Source: Bacillota bacterium (GTDB lineage: Bacteria > Bacillota > Bacilli > Lactobacillales > Enterococcaceae). Taken from it: 5,279 bases of DNA. Position numbers and translations under genes: made by a program. The notes under the pieces are model-generated. The model made no database searches and was not told the origin of the DNA. It worked only from the letters and a program-made list of their open reading frames with translations. The stretch's first letter is position 1. Every line of letters starts with the position of its first letter. Shown in pieces: positions 1 through 3,837 of the stretch. The stretch is from the NCBI GenBank assembly GCA_023389005.1, contig JAEWFE010000307.1, positions 1-5,279 of the forward strand. Reading direction: 5' to 3'.

Positions 1-10
1 CAATAAAATA

Positions 11-127
11 GTGTGGTGGCGATAGCAAGAAGGATACACCTGTTCCCATGCCGAACACAGAAGTTAAGCTTCTTAGCGCCGATAGTAGTTGGGGGTTTCC
101 CCCTGTGAGGATAGGACGTCGCCACGC
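11..127 (+). rRNA. rrf: 5S ribosomal RNA
   Basis: This is a complete 5S rRNA of about 117 nt, a component of the large ribosomal subunit. The 5' end (GUGUGGUGGCG) pairs with the 3' end (CGUCGCCACGC) to form helix I. The interior carries the conserved 5S core around 41-75 (CCCAUGCCGAACACAGAAGU and the GUUAAGCUUCUUAGCGCC region). The sequence reads like enterococcal 5S rRNA. Only 10 nt of the upstream spacer are in the window, so the 23S and 16S genes and the operon promoters should lie to the left. The end positions come from helix pairing and may be off by one or two bases. Confidence 0.96.
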
Positions 128-132
128 TTCAT

Positions 133-206
133 TCCGGCATAGCTCAGTTGGTAGTAGCGCATGACTGTTAATCATGATGTCGTAGGTTCGAGTCCTACTG
201 CCGGAG
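133..206 (+). tRNA. tRNA-Asn (anticodon GUU), copy 1, at the end of the rRNA operon
   Basis: A 74-nt cloverleaf: acceptor stem TCCGGCA (133-139) pairs with TGCCGGA (199-205), with discriminator G206. Anticodon stem CATGA/TCATG encloses loop CTGTTAA, with anticodon GTT at 167-169. The T-arm is GTAGG-TTCGAGT-CCTAC. No CCA is encoded, so the 3' end must be added by CCA-adding enzyme. It begins only 5 nt after the 5S gene, so it is presumably cotranscribed with and processed from the rRNA operon. The sequence is identical to the copies at 1262 and 1368. The D-stem has a C-U mismatch in its innermost pair. Confidence 0.97.
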
Positions 207-213
207 TTCATAT

Positions 214-250
214 GACTAACTCAGTAAAGTGGGTTAGTCTTTTTTCTTTT
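214..250 (+). terminator. Rho-independent terminator of the rRNA operon
   Basis: GACTAAC (214-220) pairs perfectly with GTTAGTC (233-239), and C222/G231 and a U-G pair can extend the stem. The T-rich run TTTTTTCTTTT (240-250) follows directly. It lies 7 nt after tRNA-Asn copy 1, where an rRNA operon should end. Confidence 0.85.
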
Positions 251-260
251 ACTGAAGTTA

Positions 261-269
261 TGATAGAAT
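261..269 (+). promoter_or_regulatory. Putative extended -10 promoter for the HAD phosphatase gene
   Basis: TGA-TAGAAT is an extended -10 element (TGn at 261-263, hexamer 264-269). TATGAT at 259-264 overlaps it as an alternative. No good -35 is present 16-18 nt upstream because that region is the terminator T-run. Transcription would start near 276, about 33 nt before the chosen ATG. The same nine bases occur before the Cof gene at 2363-2371. Confidence 0.45.
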
Positions 270-308
270 AATAATAGCAAAATGGTATTACCCAGAAAGG
301 AAAAGACG

Positions 309-956
309 ATGAATAGTCAAACAAAAATTAAAGCACTCTTTTTTGATTTTGATGGAACAATTGTTGATTCTAGTAAAAGTATTTTTGCCTCTATTCAGTA
401 CGCAATGCAGCAATTGAATCAACCACCTTTAGATGAAAAAATGTTGGCGACTTTTGTTGGGCCTCCATTATTAGATAGTTTTTTAAGAATAGGCTTGCCA
501 ACAAACTTAGCGAATGAAGCGGTATTAAAATATCGTGAATACTATCAAGATCATATGCATTTTGTTCAGCTTTATCCTCAAATGAAAGAAGTCTTAGCGC
601 AATTAAAAGATAGTTACCAATTGTATATTACTAGTTCTAAGCCAGAAGTCTTTGTTAAGAAAATCGCGCGCTTAATTGATGTTGATCAATATTTTACAGC
701 CATTTATGGTGCTGATTTAGAGGGAAAGCGTGCAAAAAAATCTCAAGTTATTGCCTATGCCTTAAGTGAAAATCCAAATTTAGAACCATGTACAATTAGA
801 ATGATTGGCGATCGCAGTCATGATTGTCTAGGAGCTAATGAAAATAAAATCGCATCCATTGGTGTTACTTATGGTTTTGGTAGTAAAGAGGAGCTAGAAG
901 ATGCAGGTGCTACAGAAATTGTTACAAGTCCTACACAATTGCTAGAAATACTGTAG
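309..956 (+). CDS. HAD-superfamily hydrolase, subfamily IA (phosphoglycolate phosphatase / 5'-nucleotidase-like)
   Basis: A predicted cytosolic Mg-dependent phosphatase of 215 aa, a usual length for Gph/PGP-like HAD enzymes. Motif I is DFDGT (residues 13-17, nucleophile D13, acid/base D15). Residues 20-90 form the helical C1 cap. Motif II lies in ITSSK (107-111). A motif III lysine is at 143-144. Motif IV is GDRSHD (167-172), with metal ligands D168 and D172. The C-terminal stretch IGVTYGFGSKEELEDAGA (184-201) is typical of the PGP/5'-nucleotidase group, related to PA0065-like proteins. The substrate cannot be told from sequence; a sugar phosphate or nucleoside monophosphate is plausible. The start at 309 is preferred because AAAGGA (296-301) precedes it at good distance. 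An in-frame ATG at 282 has no ribosome binding site and would lie only a few bases after the likely transcription start. No clear terminator follows the TAG stop. Confidence 0.9.
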   Translation: MNSQTKIKALFFDFDGTIVDSSKSIFASIQYAMQQLNQPPLDEKMLATFVGPPLLDSFLRIGLPTNLANEAVLKYREYYQDHMHFVQLYPQMKEVLAQLKDSYQLYITSSKPEVFVKKIARLIDVDQYFTAIYGADLEGKRAKKSQVIAYALSENPNLEPCTIRMIGDRSHDCLGANENKIASIGVTYGFGSKEELEDAGATEIVTSPTQLLEIL

Positions 957-1073
957 CTAAGAAACGGATACCCTTTTTTAATAACTAAATAGATTTCTGT
1001 TTCATTTTAGCGCACGTTATCTTTAGCTTTATCAATAGGAAAGAAAAAAACTAAAAAAAGTTGTAAAAACTCA

Positions 1074-1102
1074 TTGACAAAGTTTTAATTCTCTGTTATT
1101 CT
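1074..1102 (+). promoter_or_regulatory. Strong sigma-A promoter of the tRNA-Thr/tRNA-Asn cluster
   Basis: A consensus -35 TTGACA (1074-1079), a 17-nt spacer and an extended -10 TGT-TATTCT (1094-1102). The predicted start near 1109 is about 11 nt before tRNA-Thr. Three A-tracts upstream (1044-1050, 1053-1059, 1065-1069) have roughly helical spacing and resemble an UP element or bent DNA. The rest of 957-1073 shows no gene or convincing hairpin terminator. Confidence 0.88.
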
Positions 1103-1119
1103 ATATCTTGTCTTGAGTT

Positions 1120-1192
1120 GCCGCCTTAGCTCAGCAGGTAGAGCACCACCATGGTAAGGTGGGGGTCGCCGGTTCAAGCCCGGCAGGTGGCT
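1120..1192 (+). tRNA. tRNA-Thr (anticodon GGU)
   Basis: A 73-nt cloverleaf: acceptor GCCGCCT (1120-1126) pairs with AGGTGGC (1185-1191) with one G-U pair, and the discriminator is U1192. D-arm GCTC/GAGC. Anticodon stem CCACC/GGTGG encloses loop ATGGTAA, with anticodon GGT at 1153-1155. T-arm GCCGG-TTCAAGC-CCGGC. No CCA is encoded. The transcript should decode ACC and ACU threonine codons. It is first in a cluster with two tRNA-Asn genes, and no terminator separates it from them. Confidence 0.96.
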
Positions 1193-1219
1193 TTCAATTT
1201 AAAAAAAAGCAAAAAAAGC

Positions 1220-1248
1220 TTGAAAAAAATTGAATTATCTGTTATATT
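1220..1248 (+). promoter_or_regulatory. Second, internal tRNA promoter ahead of the tRNA-Asn pair
   Basis: -35 TTGAAA (1220-1225), a 17-nt spacer and an extended -10 TGT-TATATT (1240-1248). The start would be near 1255, about 7 nt before tRNA-Asn copy 2. A-tracts at 1201-1208, 1211-1217 and 1223-1229 mirror those of the promoter at 1074. Both promoters share AATTnTCTGTTAT at the same place across the -10. The tRNA-Asn pair may therefore be transcribed both from tRNA-Thr read-through and from this site. Confidence 0.75.
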
Positions 1249-1261
1249 AATAACATCTTAT

Positions 1262-1335
1262 TCCGGCATAGCTCAGTTGGTAGTAGCGCATGACTGTTAA
1301 TCATGATGTCGTAGGTTCGAGTCCTACTGCCGGAG
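1262..1335 (+). tRNA. tRNA-Asn (anticodon GUU), copy 2
   Basis: A 74-nt gene identical base for base to the copies at 133 and 1368. Acceptor TCCGGCA (1262-1268) pairs with TGCCGGA (1328-1334), discriminator G1335, anticodon GTT at 1296-1298. No CCA is encoded. It lies 69 nt after tRNA-Thr and 32 nt before copy 3, with an internal promoter just upstream. Confidence 0.97.
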
Positions 1336-1352
1336 TTGATAATTTTTATCAA
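1336..1352 (+). other. Spacer hairpin between the two tandem tRNA-Asn genes
   Basis: TTGATAA (1336-1342) and TTATCAA (1346-1352) form a perfect 7-bp stem with a TTT loop, starting directly after the tRNA discriminator base. No continuous T-run follows immediately (a T-rich stretch comes at 1364-1368), so a full terminator is unlikely. A processing signal or weak attenuator is possible. This is a structural observation only. Confidence 0.4.
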
Positions 1353-1367
1353 ACAATTTCATATTTT

Positions 1368-1441
1368 TCCGGCATAGCTCAGTTGGTAGTAGCGCATGAC
1401 TGTTAATCATGATGTCGTAGGTTCGAGTCCTACTGCCGGAG
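1368..1441 (+). tRNA. tRNA-Asn (anticodon GUU), copy 3
   Basis: A third identical 74-nt tRNA-Asn. Acceptor TCCGGCA (1368-1374) pairs with TGCCGGA (1434-1440), discriminator G1441, anticodon GTT at 1402-1404. No CCA is encoded. It is the last gene of the cluster and is followed 4 nt later by an intrinsic terminator. Confidence 0.97.
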
Positions 1442-1445
1442 TAAG

Positions 1446-1473
1446 ACACTTATCAGATGATAGGTGTTTTTTT
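1446..1473 (+). terminator. Rho-independent terminator of the tRNA cluster
   Basis: ACACTTATC (1446-1454) pairs with GATAGGTGT (1459-1467), nine pairs including one U-G, around loop AGAT. A T-run follows at 1468-1473. It ends the tRNA-Thr-Asn-Asn unit. Confidence 0.9.
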
Positions 1474-1494
1474 ATTTATATTGCTAATTAAATC

Positions 1495-1523
1495 AAGACT
1501 TTAAACAGTTCTATTGCTATAAT
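1495..1523 (+). promoter_or_regulatory. Promoter of the acyl-ACP thioesterase gene
   Basis: A perfect -10 TATAAT (1518-1523) with extended TGC (1515-1517). The -35 position 17 nt upstream reads AAGACT, matching only the central GAC of the consensus. Transcription would begin near 1530, giving a short leader of about 26 nt. Confidence 0.7.
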
Positions 1524-1539
1524 GATTTTATATATTAAG

Positions 1540-1545
1540 AAAGGA
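1540..1545 (+). promoter_or_regulatory. Ribosome binding site that decides the thioesterase start
   Basis: AAAGGA ends at 1545. The first in-frame TTG (1547) is only 1 nt away, too close to be used. The TTG at 1556 lies 10 nt away, which favours the later start. Confidence 0.6.
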
Positions 1546-1555
1546 TTTGACAAAT

Positions 1556-2299
1556 TTGGCACAAAGATACTCAATTAAACATGAAATTGCTTACTATGAA
1601 TGTGATATTAATCAACAAATGACGCTTCCATCTTTAATCCAGGTAATGATTAAAGCATCTGAGGAACAAAGTGATCATTTAAATCGTGGGAGCAGTTATG
1701 TCAATCAACTGAATCTAGGTTGGGTGATTACGAACTATGAAATCGATGTTAATCGGATGCCACGTTTAGGTGAGAAAATCATTTTTTCAACTTTAGCAAC
1801 TGCTTATAATAAATTCTTTTGCTATCGTGATTTTTATATAGAAGACGAGGCGGGTAATCGATTGGTGACTGTCTCTTCAGTTTTTGTCTTAATGGATTTA
1901 TCAACGCGAAAAATTAAGGCTGTAGATGAAGAAATTATTGCTCCATATGAAAGCGAAAAAATTAAAAAGATTAAACGATTTAATAAAATGCAGCCACTCT
2001 CAAATCCTAAAAAAAGTTCTTTTAAAGTAAGATTTTATGATATAGATAGCAACAAACATGTTAATAATGCTATTTATTTCAATTGGGTTTTAGATGTTTT
2101 AGGCTATGAATTCTTGAGTACACATAAGATTAAACATGTGAATATTCGTTTTGATAAGGAAATTGAATTTGGGAATGTTGTTGATAGTTATTATGAAACA
2201 GAAATAACAGATAACAAGAGTCAAATTATTTCTAAACACCAGATTAAAGTTAGTGAAGAATTGTGCTGTGAAGCTGAAATTTTATGGAATAAACTATAA
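1556..2299 (+). CDS. Acyl-ACP thioesterase (FatA/FatB-like, double hotdog)
   Basis: A cytosolic enzyme that hydrolyses acyl-ACP to free fatty acid and ACP, ending or diverting type II fatty-acid synthesis. It has 247 aa, the usual size of bacterial members of the Acyl-ACP_TE family. Residues 1-125 form the N-terminal hotdog domain (YYECD near 13-17, then the long helix LPSLIQVMIKASEEQSDHL). Residues 155-247 form the C-terminal catalytic hotdog. The DSNKHVNN motif supplies D164, N166 and H168, and E202 (KEI) lies 38 residues after D164. This matches the Asp-Asn-His-Glu set and spacing of plant FatB, as I recall it. The TTG at 1556 is preferred over the TTG at 1547 (250 aa) by ribosome-binding-site distance. 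The gene sits alone between the tRNA terminator and a 115-nt spacer, with its own promoter. Chain-length preference cannot be judged here. Confidence 0.92.
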   Translation: MAQRYSIKHEIAYYECDINQQMTLPSLIQVMIKASEEQSDHLNRGSSYVNQLNLGWVITNYEIDVNRMPRLGEKIIFSTLATAYNKFFCYRDFYIEDEAGNRLVTVSSVFVLMDLSTRKIKAVDEEIIAPYESEKIKKIKRFNKMQPLSNPKKSSFKVRFYDIDSNKHVNNAIYFNWVLDVLGYEFLSTHKIKHVNIRFDKEIEFGNVVDSYYETEITDNKSQIISKHQIKVSEELCCEAEILWNKL

Positions 2300-2312
2300 A
2301 AATTATGTTGAA

Positions 2313-2326
2313 TTGTAAATTTACAA
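2313..2326. promoter_or_regulatory. 14-bp perfect palindrome, possible operator or weak terminator stem
   Basis: TTGTAAATTTACAA is a perfect inverted repeat located 13 nt after the thioesterase stop and about 50 nt before the Cof start of transcription. A T8 run follows at 2333-2340 after six unpaired bases, so it could act as a poor terminator (TTGTA/TACAA around AATT). It could equally be a dimeric repressor site. I do not recognise it as a known consensus. It is not a Rex box, CopY box or BirA site. Confidence 0.35.
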
Positions 2327-2342
2327 ATAGAGTTTTTTTTAG

Positions 2343-2371
2343 TATTCAAATAACAAAAAATATGATAGAAT
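2343..2371 (+). promoter_or_regulatory. Putative promoter of the Cof phosphatase/pyrophosphohydrolase unit
   Basis: An extended -10 TGA-TAGAAT (2363-2371), or TATGAT at 2361-2366, with a weak -35-like TATTCA (2343-2348) 17 nt upstream. The predicted start is near 2378. The in-frame ATG at 2370 overlaps this -10 and so would not be in the transcript. Confidence 0.5.
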
Positions 2372-2388
2372 GACCTTGAAAATAAAAA

Positions 2389-2399
2389 AGGAGGGAAGG
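2389..2399 (+). promoter_or_regulatory. Shine-Dalgarno sequence at unusual distance from the Cof ATG
   Basis: AGGAGGGAAGG contains a near-perfect GGAGG (2390-2394) and a second weaker GGAAGG (2394-2399). They lie 20 and 15 nt before the ATG at 2415, longer than the usual 5-10 nt. No ATG, GTG or TTG in this frame lies closer to it. Confidence 0.5.
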
Positions 2400-2414
2400 C
2401 AATACGCCGAAAAT

Positions 2415-3254
2415 ATGAACATTAAAGCGATTTTTTTTGATATTGATGGTACTTTGTTTAATGGGAATGGCTCTGTATTAGCAAGTACTAAGCGCGCGAT
2501 TGCTTTAGCTCAAGCACAAGGCATTCTTTGTGGTGTAGCAACTGGGCGAGGTTATCCCAATGTGTTGAATTTAGTTGGTGAGTTAGGTTTAGACTTTTAT
2601 GTGACATATAATGGGCAATACGTTGTTTATCAAAATCGTGTCATTCATGCGCATCCTTTTGATGAAGAAGCCTTAGAACAAGTGATATCTTATGCAAAGT
2701 TACATCATAAACACATTTTATTTGGTGCTGGAGATAAAATGACGGGTAGTTTAACAATGCTCGTTGGTCAATCAAAGCATTTTGCAAAATTATTATATCG
2801 TCTACCAAAAGGCAAGCATCTCTCTACAGGCGTAAAGTTGTTAAAAAGGTTGGCTATTCGTCGTAAACGTCGTCACTATCCGCAAGCCTCTGATTTTAAA
2901 GAGCCAATCTATCAATGTATATTAATGGCTTCTCGGTCAGAATTAACTCGTTTAAAAGAGAGTTTAACATTGTGCGATATACAGCGTTCGACCTCGCAAT
3001 CTGTAGACATTGTCCCTAAAGGTGGGTCAAAGGATAAAGGAATTGTTGAGCTAGTGAATTATTTAGGCCTAACCATGCATGAAGTAGCTGCATTTGGTGA
3101 TCATTTTAATGATATCGATATGTTAAAATCAGTTGGGTTAGGAGTGGCTATGGGAAATGCCAAAAAACAAGTGAAAGAAATTGCTGATTATGTGACTGCA
3201 GATAATAATCATGATGGCATATATCTTGCATTGAAGCATTTCAATATAATTTAG
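2415..3254 (+). CDS. Cof-type HAD phosphatase (HAD-IIB family)
   Basis: A predicted cytosolic Mg-dependent phosphatase of 279 aa, normal length for the Cof/YidA-like group, which dephosphorylates sugar phosphates, nucleotides or cofactors such as FMN and PLP. Motif I is DIDGT (9-13, nucleophile D9 and D11). Motif II is ATGR (42-45, T43). The C2B cap spans about 80-190 and includes a basic segment near 143-154 (KLLKRLAIRRKRRH). Motif III is within PKGGSKDKG (201-209, likely K206). Motif IV is GDHFND (228-233, D229 and D233), followed by the typical AMGNA (245-249). ATG 2415 gives the classic N terminus MNIKAIFFDIDGT. ATG 2370 would add 15 residues but lacks a ribosome binding site and overlaps the promoter. 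The TAG stop overlaps the ribosome binding site of the next gene, implying co-transcription. The substrate is unknown. Confidence 0.9.
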   Translation: MNIKAIFFDIDGTLFNGNGSVLASTKRAIALAQAQGILCGVATGRGYPNVLNLVGELGLDFYVTYNGQYVVYQNRVIHAHPFDEEALEQVISYAKLHHKHILFGAGDKMTGSLTMLVGQSKHFAKLLYRLPKGKHLSTGVKLLKRLAIRRKRRHYPQASDFKEPIYQCILMASRSELTRLKESLTLCDIQRSTSQSVDIVPKGGSKDKGIVELVNYLGLTMHEVAAFGDHFNDIDMLKSVGLGVAMGNAKKQVKEIADYVTADNNHDGIYLALKHFNII

Positions 3255-3260
3255 GAAAGA

Positions 3261-3779
3261 GTGGTTATTTTGACACCTTATCAAATGGCAAGCGAATTTC
3301 ATCGAATTTTTGATGATCGTGCACCGAAACAACCGACAGCCTTCAATCTCCAAGAAGCGATTTTTCGGCAAGGATTTAAGATAGAAGAGATTATTGAATT
3401 GCTTTATGCTACAAGTCGTGATGAGCAAATGTTTGAACAAAGCGTTGCGGCGATGCATCAAGCAATTGAAAAGAGTAGAGAAAAATTGTTAGCAAAAGGT
3501 GAGCCGATAAATGAGTCAGATGAGGAGATATTAGTCAATCAAGTAGATGCTTTAGTTGATTTGCTTTATTTTGTTTATGGTTCGTTTGTGCTATTAGGTG
3601 TGGATCCTGATCCGATGCTAAAAATTGTTCATCAAGCAAATATGGGGAAGCTTTTCCCTGATGGCCAACCACATTACGATGAAATCACCCATAAAGTATT
3701 AAAACCTAAAGACTGGGCGGAAAAATATGCTCCTGAAGGTAAAATTAGGGAAGAACTTGAAAAGCAAAAACATCATTAA
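3261..3779 (+). CDS. MazG/PRA-PH-like nucleotide pyrophosphohydrolase (all-alpha NTP-PPase)
   Basis: A predicted cytosolic enzyme of the all-alpha NTP pyrophosphatase superfamily (phosphoribosyl-ATP pyrophosphohydrolase-like). Such proteins cleave nucleoside triphosphates to monophosphate and pyrophosphate, often damaged or non-canonical ones. In 172-aa numbering, the helix KIEEIIELL gives an ExxE pair (E43, E46). The second metal-binding helix VDALVDLLYFVYG gives D96 and D100. HQANMGKLFPDG (124-135) is the conserved C-terminal Asn/Lys segment of this group. Residues 50-95 form a longer charged helical insert. The start is uncertain. GTG 3261 lies 4 nt after AGGA (3253-3256), while TTG 3270 (169 aa, N terminus MTPYQMASEF) lies 13 nt after it. 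The gene begins 6 nt after the Cof stop and its ribosome binding site overlaps that stop, so translation is probably coupled. Superfamily is fairly sure; substrate is not. Confidence 0.82.
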   Translation: MVILTPYQMASEFHRIFDDRAPKQPTAFNLQEAIFRQGFKIEEIIELLYATSRDEQMFEQSVAAMHQAIEKSREKLLAKGEPINESDEEILVNQVDALVDLLYFVYGSFVLLGVDPDPMLKIVHQANMGKLFPDGQPHYDEITHKVLKPKDWAEKYAPEGKIREELEKQKHH

Positions 3780-3826
3780 AAAAAGACAGGAAAGACTATT
3801 ATTTAGGTCTTCCTGCCTTCTTTTTT
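3778..3826. terminator. Bidirectional Rho-independent terminator between convergent genes
   Basis: CAGGAA-a-GAC (3787-3796) pairs with GTCTTCCTG (3807-3815), nine pairs with one bulged A around a 10-nt loop. A T-run at 3821-3826 serves the plus strand. The A-run at 3778-3784 becomes a T-run for minus-strand transcripts. It overlaps the pyrophosphohydrolase stop and lies just past the aspartokinase stop, so it can end both. Confidence 0.85.
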
Positions 3827-3837
3827 ATGCTTATCAA

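Noticed and set aside
282..308. Upstream in-frame ATG for the first HAD phosphatase
   Set aside because: It has no ribosome binding site, lies almost at the predicted transcription start, and adds nine residues not typical of the family. ATG 309 has a good AAAGGA.
956..1011. Possible terminator after the first HAD gene (GCTAAGAAAC with GTTTC and TTAGC)
   Set aside because: The stem needs a 3-nt bulge, has a loop of more than 30 nt and is not followed by a T-run. Too weak to annotate.
1193..1235. A-rich spacer after tRNA-Thr as a terminator
   Set aside because: On the plus strand the runs are A, not T. AGCTT at 1218-1222 is too short to act as a stem. The stretch reads better as promoter-upstream DNA.
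133..1335. tRNA-Asn direct repeats as attL/attR of an integrated element
   Set aside because: Each repeat is a full tRNA with its own context. The segment between holds only a HAD gene and tRNA-Thr, with no integrase, excisionase or mobility gene.
1..1450. CRISPR-like or other repeat array suggested by repeated 74-nt units
   Set aside because: The repeats fold as complete tRNA-Asn genes and the spacing is irregular (1129 and 106 nt).
1480..1556. T-box or riboswitch leader before the thioesterase
   Set aside because: The extended -10 TATAAT at 1518 leaves a leader of only about 26 nt, and no T-box sequence is visible.
2370..2414. Upstream in-frame ATG for the Cof phosphatase
   Set aside because: The ATG overlaps the -10 element, lacks a ribosome binding site, and would encode the SD sequence itself as Lys-Glu-Gly-Arg.
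3138..3461. Open frame of 107 codons on the minus strand
   Set aside because: It lies opposite the Cof 3' end and the pyrophosphohydrolase 5' part, both of which have clear family motifs. It has no recognisable domain and an odd Ile/His/Cys-rich composition, so it is a shadow frame.
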